64,000 nt of DNA from Fistulifera solaris (taxonomy: Eukaryota > Bacillariophyta > Bacillariophyceae > Naviculales > Stauroneidaceae), in NCBI GenBank assembly GCA_030295235.1, contig AP026148.1, forward strand, positions 310,001-374,000. Reading direction: 5' to 3'. Shown here piece after piece: positions 1-11,375 of the stretch. Position 1 is the first letter of the stretch. Every line of letters begins with the position of its first letter. The notes beneath the pieces are model-generated. The model was not told where the DNA came from. It searched no databases and saw only the letters and a list, made by a program, of their open reading frames with translations. The position numbers were made by a program, and so were the translations under genes.

Positions 1-25
1 CTGGTGGGACGAGGAAGTCTTTCTG

Positions 26-1311
26 ATGAAGAGGAAGCTTCCAGTGACAGTCAGGTCCAAGTTTCGAAAAGGGACTTCGAAGATTGACTTTGCGCGACGT
101 GGTGAGGTGTTTATCTATGGTATGACAAAGCAAAGCGTAGCGCAAGCGATAGAGGAAGTGTTATATTTAATGGATGAATCAACCGATGTCGTCCATATCG
201 GGAGATACAGCGATGGTGAAGCCCGTTCTGTGACCCCTACAACGTTTATCACTTCTCGCTTTCTTGCTGAATGTATGAAAGTAAATCCAAACAGACAACT
301 TTACTTTTGTTGCGGGTGCAACCTTTCTGTTGAAGAATCGGTCGCAATTGCATCTCATTCGGAGCCTCTTAACGTGGGTCTGGATTGTTCGTTTGCCGAT
401 CATGGACGTGCTTTTGTCGAAGCGCTAGCTAGACGAACGACGCACGTCGGTACAATTACGGTCTCCGGGCGTTTCTTTGACGATCGATACGCCATGTCTT
501 CTTTCCTTGAGCCCGTTTGCGACGTTAGGAATGTACTTTTGAAAATTTCGGTAAAAACGAGTACATGGGATTTTGAAGTCTCTAAACGTCTTCTGCCGCT
601 GTCTCTACCAACAATGCAGCTTGTGTACCACGTCTACCAACCGATAGAGATGGGTGATATTGAATCGCTCACTATTGTTCCTAAAGCTGTAACGTTGATA
701 TTTCACAGGTCGTTACTAGCGAAATTTTACACAAAGTTTTTGCAGGCCAGCGGAAACTTAGTGGAGCTGGGACTCGTATACAATCCCTTTGGCACGCCAC
801 CATCAAAGGGACAAGAAGCAGAACTTCTGCACGCAATTCAAACAAATCAGAATTTGCTCCGCCTCCAGCTCGGATATTTAAATGTTCTCGCCGATTTTTG
901 GGAAGAGCTGCTTGCGGTGATCGGATCACATTCTAGTCTGAGGTCGGTACTTTGCTGGGTTCTTATTGACCAAAATTTGGTGGAGGAGGTAAATACTTTG
1001 ATTCCTTTTTACAAAAGCATCGTCATTTGCATATTTCATTCAAGAATGAGAATTCGTGGCAACTTGATAGCCAAAGAATCAATGCTATTCTAGAGCCAGT
1101 GCGGGTCCTTAATTGTGTCAATGATCTGACCCGCCAGTCCATCAATGATCGCCCGACAATATTTAGCACTGCTTTGACATGCTGGGCAAGTGGTAGCTCT
1201 TCGAGATTCTACTTACTGTTGAGCGAGAACGCCGATTTGCTTTGTTCTTTGTTGGGCGACCCGCCTTCTGGGGAAACCCAGCACCAAAGAAAGCGACAAA
1301 GACCGCTCTAA
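26..1311 (+). CDS. Leucine-rich-repeat-like diatom family protein, frame broken, possibly 5' incomplete
   Basis: The reading frame from the ATG at 26 runs to 1093 and shows weak leucine-rich periodicity in its second half (LVELGLVYNPFG, LLRLQLGYLNVL, LRSVLCWV), as in the degenerate LRR-like families of diatoms. From about 985 a different frame carries the better continuation (DSFLQKHRHLHISFKNENSW onward) to a TAA at 1309-1311. One missing base between about 960 and 1030 would join the two and give 428 residues. The frame is also open upstream of 26 to the window edge, so the true start may lie outside. No signal peptide or membrane segment is seen. The function is unknown. It could be a decaying family copy or an assembly error. 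Confidence 0.5.
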
Positions 1312-1870
1312 TTTTCCGTAGTGTTCAAAAATCATCCACACTATTTATAATAAAAGTAATTAGCTTTGTTGGAAAAATTAGCCAATTGGTTATACGTATA
1401 CTAGCTTGACGCTTCCTTATAGAGAACGCTTGCACCGATCGCTGCACGTAAAATACACAAAAGAGTTATTTTTGTCGTCATGTTATGCGTCGATAGAGGA
1501 CATCGGCCTCAAGGAACCTAGTCAACAGCGCATACTGCTTTGTGCCTTCTATTTCCAAACAGACCAACCCTATCAACATCTAAGTGGATTCATCAATTTC
1601 CCAACAACCCACAGGACCAATTGTTTCCCAAGATAGAATGAATTGATTTGCGAACGGCCACATGCAACTCACTCAAACATCAAATGTGCAGTTATGAAAC
1701 GAGCGACTTCCCCAGATTCGGTACTGTGTAATATGATCGCATTGTTCACAGTTAACAATGATCCATCGTCATCTCCAAAACTTCCGAAATGCCTTGTCCT
1801 ACTTTCTTTTTTGTACAAAATGACGATGAAGCTACGAGAAGCACGTCAACATCGAAATGACAACTATTTC
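1312..1870. other. Intergenic, no gene seen
   Basis: This AT-richer stretch lies between the 3' ends of two convergent genes. The short open frames in it show no domain, compositional bias or splice structure that would support a gene. Confidence 0.5.
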
Positions 1871-3408
1871 TTACGCTTTCTTGTTGGCGAGTAAGCGTTT
1901 CGGAAAATCACTCGCATCAAGACCTTTCAAAGAGAATAGACGTGACGCTCGCTCATGCAATGTTCCACCACATTTCACTCCAATTGCCATCAAAGCACCT
2001 TTTAAACGGTCCAGACCAAGTTCCTTTAAGTCTTCGACGGAGTTGTAATCGGTCAAGTTCAGCGGCTCCACTACGAGAGAGCTCTTTGCTGACTTCTCGA
2101 TTTGTGTTGCCTCATTGTGGTTCGTCGTCGCATCGAGGCTCGACTCGAAGTTTTCGTCGTCTGGGTTATCCGATAATTCTTCTACGTTTGTATCCTCTTG
2201 TGTCATAACCTCTTCTATGGCTGTACTCGATGCTACATTATGGCTCATCTCGTCCTTGTGAAGACGAAGTTCCACAATTTCTCCGGGGTTGATACTAATC
2301 ACTGGGAACAAAGAATGCCCTTTTCCCACTTCAAATGCAATCCCTAGGTCTTTCCCGTTTACAAAATACGAAATCGTACCAGTTATTGCCTTGTAAAGAC
2401 AACCCACCACGTCATTGGCTTGCCACGGCTGTGTACCATACTCGGCTGTTTTTTCATCATGCAGTCGTATTTGGCGACTTCCATCGTATCCCCAACTGTT
2501 TTGACAATCACCCACTCCATCCCCCCGACTCGGAGGAGGGTTGAAAGGCCGAATTGGCCCATCCGACTTGGACCACACCTCCGGTCAGAACCACAATTTC
2601 GTAATAGAGTGCATCGGGCAGAGACTGCAAGAGCACACCGACCGTGCAAAAATTCGATTTACTTTGCAGGCGCCATCGGTTACTCTCAAAGGCCAAAGTA
2701 GCATCACCGGAAAGAGTAATCAAGGCAGAAGGTGGATCGGGTTCCATCTTGGCACGTTTTTGTTCACGCAGACCCTCATGCAACGCTCGTTCCAAAGTCG
2801 ACTGTACTTGGGAACTCGCTTGTTCCACAGCTTCGACATAGGCATGTACTTGTCGTTCCTGTAAACGTTTTCCTTCTTCTTTTCTCTGACGAACAGCTTC
2901 TCGATCTTTCTTCCATTGATAGAAGGCTCGTTTCCATTTGCGTTGTTCCTTCTTGGCCGACACATCGGCCCAGGCCGGTAGTTGTAAATGCCAACCGGCA
3001 ATGCCGGTGTCCGTTTGCAACAAAGCTTGCGCCATTTCTTCTTCGGTTGCCGTTCCGGCCTCGACGCGGCGTTTCCATTCCAGCCACAGTTGACCCTCAA
3101 TGGCTTGATTGACGTGTTGCAATCGCCGTCCTTGCAAATCACGACAGGCTCCAAAATTCGACGTCGCCTTGGCCCCCGCTTGACGGGCCTGTCCTTTCAA
3201 CAGAGTTCCAAATCCCCCTTTTCCACCCCGGATTTGACTCACCACACACCGTCCCGAACGGTGGACTCCATTGGGTCAACGTGAGACGGGCACGGGGCCA
3301 GCCGGTGGTGTCGGCGATGGATTCTACAATACGGGTCGGATCGTGGGTGGAAAGAACATGAGTTTGGTTTTGAAAGCGAATGAGTGATTGTAGTAGATTG
3401 TGGTGCAT
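1871..3408 (-). CDS. SDE2: SDE2 homologue: ubiquitin-like fold, GGKGG cleavage site, SPRY insert, C-terminal SAP-like domain
   Basis: Sde2 is a nuclear protein of splicing and genome maintenance, made as a ubiquitin-like precursor cut after the first GG of GGKGG. Seen here: a short ubiquitin-like N-terminus (about residues 1-55), RGGKGGFGTLLK at the processing site, the diagnostic NFGACRDLQGRRL block, and a Lys/Glu-rich helix. A SPRY domain follows (YYEIVVLTGGVVQVGWA to NSWGYDGSRQ, about residues 200-370). The last 50 residues are the Sde2 C-terminal domain (LGLDRLKGALMAIGVKCGGTL). SPRY is not part of the yeast or human protein. Two 1-nt breaks interrupt the frame, one at 3241-3256 and one in a C6 run at 2521-2526. 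Removing one base at each gives 511 residues. ATG chosen at 3408. Confidence 0.88.
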
Positions 3409-3838
3409 GGTGAAGGACTGATAGAAGTAAGAAGTAACAAATCGAAGTGATTTTTGTTCATTAGAGGTATGACAAAGAAATGCAATGAACGTTTGTTGCA
3501 GCGGGCAGCGGACGCAATTGAAAATCCGAGTTCCAATAAGGTTAAGGTACGACGCTAGGATTTCGGATCGGACGACTACTCTTGAATGAGGAAGCATGCA
3601 TACAGAACTGGGTAACACCGACACTAACATCCTCATTCATTCCATTCGGTAGAACATGTAACAATCATGGCCAAAAGTGGTGCTTAAGGTTAGTAGAAAA
3701 GTAGTTCATGGCGAATGGGTTAGGTCGACACAATCCTGGACCGAATCATCATCCGATTTCCATTCCTATCAGAGAAAATTTGAAGCAATACAAGTACCTT
3801 CGTCTAACTTCCATTGCAAAAATGGTCATACAATGCCT
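3409..3838. other. Intergenic, upstream region of SDE2
   Basis: This 430-bp stretch separates two minus-strand genes and presumably holds the SDE2 promoter. No RNA gene, repeat or convincing coding frame was found. Confidence 0.45.
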
Positions 3839-6800
3839 TCAAAAGCCTGAATGTGCGTAGGAAGGGCACTTGTGTGACACAAAGTTCGCTGCGCAAGCCA
3901 TATGCCTTCCATTGTGGAAGACCACGGGTGATTTTGTGAGGAGGACTCCGTCATACGTCAACGGCTGTAAAGTAAATTGGCACAGTTGGTCGTCCGCGAC
4001 GGCGGCTAGAGTACCGGACAGCCTCATGGCGGAAATGGTCTCGAGATCAAACTCCTTCTTTCGTTCCACGCCACATTTAACCGCCAACTCTTCGACTGTC
4101 TTCCAGTCATTCTCAATTTGTGTATAGTCTTTTAACAAGCTCAGCGAACACCACGAGGATGAAAAAGTGTCAATAGTGAAGAGCGAAGATGGGTGTAGCA
4201 TCAGTAAGTCACCCACGGTAGCCACGATGGATCGACAAACACGGACAAATTCCCCCAAGCCGGCAACGTAAGTCTCCAATTTGGGACGCACAGCGTCTTG
4301 TATGCTTTTGGTGAATCCAGCAGCATCTCCCAGAACTATGGAACCCAACGATATCTCGTCGCGTGCCACTGTCATTGCTTGTTGCCAATACGTGGAGGCA
4401 AGCTTCGAATGTGACGACGATAAAAGTACCATGATTTGAATGGAGCGCTGGATACGTTTCTTCCGAGCTTCTGAAACAGGGACTTCTATCCCGATATTGG
4501 CTTCAAAGCAATTGGAAAAATCCACATGTCCACCATTGGATTGAACGCGTATCGCTTCGGGAAGACGCAACGAGGCTTTTTCGACAAATTCTCGCAGCAT
4601 CACCAAGTTTTTGTACTCGGGGTTTTTCAGCAACTCTTCCTCTGGAACTGGCGCTTCGAAAGAGGCAAAATCACCAAAGTTGTCGCTATTTTCCGTCGCT
4701 GGTTCTTGGGGCGGGCTTGCCTGTAAGTCTGGAAGTGGAGCCGATTGAGAAATCTGCTGGTTGGATTCAAAGCCAGAAAAGTCACCGAATGAATCATTTC
4801 CAAATTCGTCTAAAACTTGAGCAGGTTGTTCCAGCGCTTCTGCGTTGCCTGCTGTCGTACTTGATGAAACTCTATCGTTGGCAGCAAAACCAGAGAAATC
4901 CCCAAAGTCTTCTGCCTCAACGGCAAAGTTATGCGCTTCGTCAACCGAAGGCGACTGAAGTTGTGCGACTGTGTGTACAGGCGCAGCATGTTCAAACAGG
5001 TCGGATGAACTCCCTGTGTGAGCTGAGAAAACATCGTGATTGGCGGCGAAGGAATTTTCAGCGGGAAGAGCAGCGCTCAGCTGAGGCCCAGAGCTGGAGG
5101 TAGTATCCACCGCTAAGGATTGTTCATCAATTCCGCCGGGACTTCCAGAAGTAACTCCCGAGAAATCTCCAAAGTCATCCGTCTCACTGGCAGCGTCGTC
5201 TACGGCATCCGATGAAAGTGGAGAAGCCTCATGTTTTTCCTCTTGGAGAGCCACAGCTTGTGTACTTTCGTCAACGGGTTCAAAAGCCTTCATATCGTGC
5301 TTGGCATATGTGCCATCCGAGAAAGCAAGTGGTGAAAGCGGTTTGTCTGACAGATTTCCACCAAGCGCATCAAATGCATCCCATCCCGCGTTAACTTGCT
5401 GGAAAGCTGGTGGTTGTCGACTTTCGCCCGTTTTAAGTTCCGACAATATTCTGCTTGGGTCACATTGGGTCGATAGAGTTGTTACGTCTAACAAACTGGC
5501 TTCTGGTGCACCTGATTGAGTTTTCTCGTTATCCAACGGGTCTCCACTCGCGAAATCACCGAAATCGCTTTCATCCATAGGTGTAGTGTCCTGACTAACA
5601 GCATACGGCGGCACAAGAGACAGGCTCGGATGAATGTCATCCTCGGATTTTTCGTCGACACTCACGTCGGAAACATTGCCCCCAGAACGGCAAACGCGTC
5701 AAATGCCGTTGGAGAATCAGAAGTATCCGGAGGAGTATGAGCTTCACTTTGTTGAACGGTTTTCATCTTATCAGAATCTCCGACAAATTCACCAAAGTCA
5801 TCGTCCTCAACTTGTTCTAAGTCGCCATTTGGAGTTGTACTGTCGGATTTCGGTGCTGCATCCTCTGTAGCCGTGAATGTTTCTAAAGGGGGCAGTGGTG
5901 TGTCCTGTACACCAGATAAAGCGTCCAATGCATCCCAGCCAGACAAGCTGGTGTCGGCGTGATTCGCAAACTCATTTATCTTACCATTGGCATTAAGTGT
6001 TGAAGGAGAGCAAGCATCAGGAATGATGGCTGTTTCGCCTAGTGTCAAATCACTTTTCTCGGCAGGAAAGGTTTCCGTTACTTCTGTACCAGCGAAATCA
6101 CCAAACTCTGTTTCGTCCTCGTCAATGTTGGAAGAAAAGGTTGCATTCTGAATCCTTTCGTGAGATGAAAAATTGGCTCCAGGTTCCGTTGCATCTTCCT
6201 CCCTCGGGGCTGTTGGGCCACCACTACTCTCAAAAACAGCGTGGACTTCCACGTTCGACTCTGCGTCATTAGGAATTGCTTGCGAATCATCAACGATATA
6301 TTGATTTTGTTGCTCCACGACATGTGACGGCACTTCGTTACCATCCGCTGGCTTTATTGAGGGCAGGGGACGGTCCGGTACTTCGAACATTCCTCCAAAG
6401 GCATCGGAGATTGACAGGACCGATGACGCCGCGTTGGATCCAATGGTGGACGTGTTCCATTCATCACCACCATCCTTCGTGCCATCGAACGTCGCGACCC
6501 TTTGTGGCGATGCGTCAAAACTGCCGAAATCGTTGGACGGAACATTCCTTTTGAAATTTCCAAACGTGTCGGGATTCATCTCTGTGTGCGATCCCGGTCG
6601 AATAGTGGAATCCTTGCTATCAGCAGTGCCGAAAGCTACTTGTGGTGTTGTCACCATTGTATCACCGTTATCGTCCAAAGTCGGAAATGAGGAATTGTCT
6701 CCTGCTGAAATGGTTGCCGATACATTCGACATGTCGGGTGGATGAGTTGTCATAAAATAGTTTTGAGTGCTATTCGCTCCCAAACTCCCCTGATTGGAAG

Positions 6801-7569
6801 CACTGTCCACAAAATCCCCAAATTCGTCGTCGTCTACCTTGTTAAGGGTTTCATCCTGCACTGCCTCGGGCTCCTGAAAAAGACTCGGCAGCGGTTTATC
6901 TTCCACTTGCACCAAACCACGGAAAGCATCGTCAATTGTTGTCAATTCCAAGGATGTCGGTAATACCACCACTTCCGATGTTGGTGTCGCATGTGTCATA
7001 GCTGGTGTTGCAAAGGGATCGGGTATTGTTGAAATCAAAGCAGGTAGTTGTGGTGTCATTTGGTTCGGTGGTGGTGGTACTGTCGGGGCAAAGGCATCGG
7101 GCATCGGTGATTGAAATCCCTGCGCTCTTTGATACATCCTTTGCAACTCCATCGTACTGGGTATCACAATTCCTTGAAAGAATGGTAAAGGCAACATCAT
7201 TGATGCCGTTTGCAGTAAACAGTGCCGCAGAATATCTTCGGGTGCTGCGACGACGTGGGATGTTGTTTGTGCGAATAATAATGCAGGCAACAAAGGACCG
7301 TGTTGCGCCAAGGCCGTCAATCGCAACATGGTGTCAAATTGAGTTGTGGTGGACAAATATCCATCCACTTGCGGATCTACGACGGACCACATATGTCGTA
7401 ATACGGAACGATCAATTCCGGAACGACAAAAGAACGGCACCGCTTGTCGTCCCGTCAGGCGAAATATTACTCCAGTGGACGAGTCGGTGATTATTTGAAA
7501 TTCCGTTTGCAACAGAAACCGACTGTACGCTTCCTCCAAAAAGGTGGGTTGATAATAATGATAGAGCAT
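3839..7569 (-). CDS. Gamma-synergin/aftiphilin-like EH-domain adaptor with repeated FGDF motifs
   Basis: A large acidic protein with an EH-like domain at about residues 5-100. The middle has ten (D/E)-x-FG-(D/E/N/S)-F motifs such as DEFGDFVD, DDFGDFSG and DNFGDFAS. It also has five copies of a second motif of the form DA-x-x-GG-x-x-x-D-x-PLPPL. The C-terminal 300 residues form a helical domain ending in a Cys/His-bearing tail (CQFTLQPL, FHNGRHMACAANF) like that of SYNRG. In animals, gamma-synergin combines an EH domain with DFxDF motifs that bind AP-1 and GGA ear domains, so a role in trans-Golgi/endosomal clathrin traffic is likely (inference). The frame breaks at a C5 run, 5679-5683. One added base joins the halves into 1243 residues and restores the fifth second-type motif. 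ATG at 7569. Confidence 0.75.
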
Positions 7570-8059
7570 ATTGTTTTTTTTTTTCTGAAGTGCGAAAAAA
7601 AATGAATGGAGATTGAATCAGAGTTGTGTTGTCGCAAAAGTCGGGTGTCGGGTCATATTATTATTATGGTCACGAAATAGCGTAAAATACTTGTAGAACG
7701 AGACGATATCGTACATGCGAGTCTCGTGTGGCTTTTTATTGGGCGCTTTCACGTACCCAGAAAATGTGGGTGTGTGATATTTCATGTGCCCAGAAAATAT
7801 GGGAATGTGGTATTTCACGTAATCAGGAAATCTGGGTTGCGGTGTTTTCAGTGTTCTGGGCTTGTAAAAGTAGTACGGAGTATTCAAACATCCAGACAAT
7901 CTGATTATGTGGTTTGCACTAGAGAGGTTCGCGTCCCAACGACAAATAATGCGTTCGTCGCGTTCGAAGGTCGTCGCGTCGATGCATCAAAGTAAAGGAA
8001 CATTCTTCGACGAATGAATCGTCGTAATTCTTTTTTACATATGAATAAACAATGATAGT
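7570..8059. other. Divergent intergenic region between the synergin-like gene and the MFS gene
   Basis: This is a shared upstream region for two divergently transcribed genes. It holds a 33-bp tandem repeat (7747-7861) and one copy of the nonamer TACGGAGTA at 7874-7882. A minus-strand open frame at 7618-7899 reads through the repeat as 11-residue units but has no other support as a gene. Confidence 0.5.
7747..7861. repeat. 33-bp imperfect tandem repeat, about 3.5 copies
   Basis: Copies start at 7747, 7780 and 7813, with a partial fourth at 7846. The shared core is TTTCA(C/T)GT, then CAG-rich sequence, then TGGG. The spacing is exactly 33 bp each time. The repeat lies about 200 bp upstream of the MFS transporter ATG. 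Confidence 0.8.
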
Positions 8060-9595
8060 ATGACAACAACTCCCACATTACCATGGTGGTATCCGTATCG
8101 TCGCCATCATCAACCTTTTTATCATGGAAATCCCGAAGCCCTCGGTTTTGCTTTGGATTCCGTCGGACGTTCGATCGGTTTTATCGGAGCGGCGGGATTT
8201 TTAGGAACGGCTTTATTGCAATTGGCCCAACAAGAAGTGGGTTGTTCTTCTTCTGCAATGGAAGAATGTGAAGGACGCGTGTACGGGATTTTGCGTCCTT
8301 CGTCCCTCTTGACCACGTATACAATTGTGGTGGGGATTGTCAGTGCAACGTTGTTGCCCTTCCTGGGAGCGGTCGTAGATTATACCGCACATCGACGAAC
8401 GGTGGCTCGTTTCACGTCAATCACCATCTGTTTCTTGATGATTCCACAAATTTATCTCAATCAACAGACCTGGATCATTGTGGCTGGCTTGCAAATGGTC
8501 GTGGCGTTTACCGGATGGGCCCAAACGATGGTATCCCACGCGTATTTACCCGAACTCACCGATCGTGAAGATCGACTCAATGAGTACACCAAATCGTTTA
8601 CGATCATCAACTTTACTTCCATGGTCCTGTATTTGGCGGCCGTCATTGGCCTGGCGTCGTGGTGGAACTTGGGGAATGTCGGGACCGCACAATTGGCCCT
8701 GGCAGTTGCTCTGATCGTTATGATCCCTTTGTTGTATTTGGCCTGGGGACAACTCTTGCAGCCGCGACCACCGGCACGGGTGTTACCGTCCGGTCAGTCG
8801 TTGTGGTCGGCGGGATTCGTCCAAATTTATCATACCGGTCAATACATTCATCGGAATTTACCCACGTTGCGATGGTTTTATACAGCCGTGGCGTTTCTCG
8901 ATGCAGGAATCAAGTGCGTATCCCTGTTGTTGTTGCCGTTTCAAACAGTGGAGGATGATTTTCGTTCGAAGAACTCACTCTTCGCACTTCGCAGTGGACT
9001 GGTGACCGTGACGATTACGTATATGACGGATCAACTCGATTTTTCGTCGACCGAAACGGGGCTGGTCGTTCTGTTGGTGTTGGTGGGGAGCATTCCCGGG
9101 GCACTCCTGGCAAGTCGCGTGGCTTCGTGGTGGGATCCGGTGCGGTCCGCCATGGCCGCTTCCATTCTACTGATTTTGAATACACTGACCGAAGCCATCG
9201 TGTTGAAAGGACCCGGACAACAATTGGCAGCGTATTTCTTCTCCATAGTATGGGGTATAGGGACGGGATGGAAATGGACAAATGATCGCATGTTGGCATC
9301 CATTCTGATACCCAATGGGCAAGACGCGGAATTGATGGGAACGTATCTGTTTGCGAGTCAGTGTCTGACGTGGGTACCGCCATTGGTGTTTACGCTCATG
9401 AATGAATTAGGAGTCAGTCAACGGGTGGGTATAGGTACATTTTCAATTTATTACAGTATTGGTGTTATGGCATTGTGGATGATTGGAGACTATCGACATG
9501 CCGTGGACGTGGCCAAGGCGTCGAGTGGCACCGTCCCAGCAGACGTAGCAGCTACTGCCAAAGCAGCGGATCCGGTTGAAACTGAAAATGGATGA
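8060..9595 (+). CDS. ATG22-like major facilitator superfamily transporter
   Basis: A polytopic membrane protein with roughly 10-12 hydrophobic segments. It has the layout of Atg22/UMF1-type MFS proteins: a membrane-entry segment preceded by an ALDSVGRS motif, and PFLGAVVDYTAHRR between TM2 and TM3. Atg22 members export amino acids from vacuoles, but the substrate here is unknown. The frame is open throughout. However, 8914-8994 (81 nt) starts with GTGCGT, ends with TTCGCAG and interrupts a membrane segment. Splicing it gives DAGINGLVTVTITY, which fits the family better than the unspliced reading, and makes 484 residues. ATG at 8060. The tail is Ala-rich and probably cytosolic. Confidence 0.75.
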   Translation: MTTTPTLPWWYPYRRHHQPFYHGNPEALGFALDSVGRSIGFIGAAGFLGTALLQLAQQEVGCSSSAMEECEGRVYGILRPSSLLTTYTIVVGIVSATLLPFLGAVVDYTAHRRTVARFTSITICFLMIPQIYLNQQTWIIVAGLQMVVAFTGWAQTMVSHAYLPELTDREDRLNEYTKSFTIINFTSMVLYLAAVIGLASWWNLGNVGTAQLALAVALIVMIPLLYLAWGQLLQPRPPARVLPSGQSLWSAGFVQIYHTGQYIHRNLPTLRWFYTAVAFLDAGIKCVSLLLLPFQTVEDDFRSKNSLFALRSGLVTVTITYMTDQLDFSSTETGLVVLLVLVGSIPGALLASRVASWWDPVRSAMAASILLILNTLTEAIVLKGPGQQLAAYFFSIVWGIGTGWKWTNDRMLASILIPNGQDAELMGTYLFASQCLTWVPPLVFTLMNELGVSQRVGIGTFSIYYSIGVMALWMIGDYRHAVDVAKASSGTVPADVAATAKAADPVETENG

Positions 9596-9842
9596 TGCGA
9601 AGAAGGGGATGCAAGGCGCTTGATATCATCACATTGCGAGCGGCTTCAATGCACTGATTCCTTGAAAGTGACGAAATTAGTTGACTCGCAAATGCTGATG
9701 GCTGCGGTCTTGGTAGCTACCAGTACCCATTTTAGAATTGCATGCCGTATTTGCGGCTACAGGCAATAGAGCTATTACAGTTGGCAACTCATGTTTTAGC
9801 GAAGTCATTATTGTACAGTGTACAGGCTTTAGGCTAAGCAGA

Positions 9843-10601
9843 TCAATTCGCCGTTCCACGAAGAGTCTGCCCTTTCGGGGCCAATTTTCGTTTCTTATGC
9901 AAGTTTCCTCTAACATCGGTTCCGTAGAGTTTTTCATCGTCCTTACTGGCATTGTTCGGGACGGGTTGTTTGGGGGGATAAGCGGCAGAGGATGGAGTCG
10001 GTACCACCGCACGAGTGGGAGTCGCTACCGGTACGGTAGCTCGAACTGGAGCCGGTACCGGGATATCGGGAGCACCTCCTCCTCCGTTGCCTCCCGACAA
10101 GCAACCGCAGGGTGTTGCGAAGTAATTTTGCATGGGGCGACACATGCGCTCCTCCAGATTTCCATTTTTAGCAATCCAGTAAAGGTCACCACAAGTTGGC
10201 GTTCCGGGGATAGTTGCAACAGCAGTCAGAGAATTTGGGTTTCTTGGGAATGAACCGTTAGCACATAGATTACAAGGTGGATGAGGACCGTGATTATACT
10301 TTGTTCCTGGTGACGGAGTTGGTGCTTGTGCGATAGGCGCTGGATCAAAATTTGGGTTGCAGCATCGATCATAATGAAGACTTTGGAGATTTCTGCATTG
10401 GCTACTGCCTTGAGGACTGCCGTGTGAAGGATCTGCCATTTGATTCGCGAGAAGACCACAGGAGGTGCCTTTAGAGTCGACGAGTTCCGAAAACCGAACC
10501 GGTGGGCCACAGCCATCACAAAGGCAGCAGAGACCAATAGTTTCGTCACCGACTGCGAAGCGAAGGACCGATAAGGCGAGTATGTAGATGGAACGATGCA
10601 T
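9843..10601 (-). CDS. Secreted Cys-rich protein of unknown function
   Basis: 252 residues starting at ATG 10601 with a hydrophobic signal peptide (about residues 1-18). A Cys-rich region follows, with motifs CCLCDGCG, DRCCNPNF, PPCNLC, TCGDLYW and CGCLSGG. The C-terminal third is Pro/Val/Ala-rich and then strongly basic. The spaced cysteines resemble small diatom secreted families with N-x-C-x-x-C patterns. An extracellular or cell-wall role is inferred only from the signal peptide. No catalytic motif is visible. Confidence 0.65.
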   Translation of the reverse strand: MHRSIYILALSVLRFAVGDETIGLCCLCDGCGPPVRFSELVDSKGTSCGLLANQMADPSHGSPQGSSQCRNLQSLHYDRCCNPNFDPAPIAQAPTPSPGTKYNHGPHPPCNLCANGSFPRNPNSLTAVATIPGTPTCGDLYWIAKNGNLEERMCRPMQNYFATPCGCLSGGNGGGGAPDIPVPAPVRATVPVATPTRAVVPTPSSAAYPPKQPVPNNASKDDEKLYGTDVRGNLHKKRKLAPKGQTLRGTAN

Positions 10602-11375
10602 GCTTATTTCAATATTCTCTTTGGTTCATTCTGTTTACCCCTTGGCCGCAACTTGAAATTGTGAAGAAATGGGCACATTGGGCATAAGGAGTATCATTTT
10701 TAATTTCGGCTTCATTTGCCAGATTTAAAGCAATCATCATGGTTTTATCGTCCATATTACCCGTTCCGATGCCAAAAATTGAAGAATTCCGGCGATGGAA
10801 TGTGGTTGTCGAAGGATCTTCGTGTGTGGATCGTCCACCGGGTCGAGCTTCAGATGTTGGGAATATTCGTTTGGCTTCGAAAGTTGGTAACGGCAGGAAA
10901 GCATGACGTTGATGACATTCAGTACTCGTTGTCCGATAGTCTATGGGATGAAAAAAGTTTGTTGGACCCTTATCGATCTAAGGGGAACGGTCCCAAAGCG
11001 TCACTCCGCCCAGCGACAATCCGTTGGACGGAGAGGTCACGTGAAGACAAGGTCAAAGCGCACAAAAATTGCTCGCTGAACCGTGGGGATGAACGTTGAG
11101 GGGATACCATACGATACGTTGTAGAAATTGATGTCTAACCGTTACCAAAAGGTACAATGTGTGAAACTTCAACAGAAACGCTTGCCACATGTAGACAAAC
11201 GGCGAATTCTAAGGTTAGGGATTTTGCTGATATTAGCCTAGAGAGGAAAAACATATGCAACTTGAGTATAAGCTAAAAGGGTGCCATCACTTTGTTTAAC
11301 TGAGATCCAACTATCCCAATAATCAGAGACTCGACTCTACTTCAGTTCAAATTCTGTAACGAACGAGCAATGATC
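10602..11375. other. Intergenic, no gene seen
   Basis: This stretch lies upstream of the secreted Cys-rich gene and downstream of the two-TM gene, both on the minus strand. A plus-strand open frame at 10716-11099 has no recognisable domain or bias and was not called. Confidence 0.45.

Noticed and set aside
10716-11099. 127-residue open frame in the gap downstream of the two-TM gene
   Set aside because: No signal, domain, compositional bias or splice evidence. Treated as chance.
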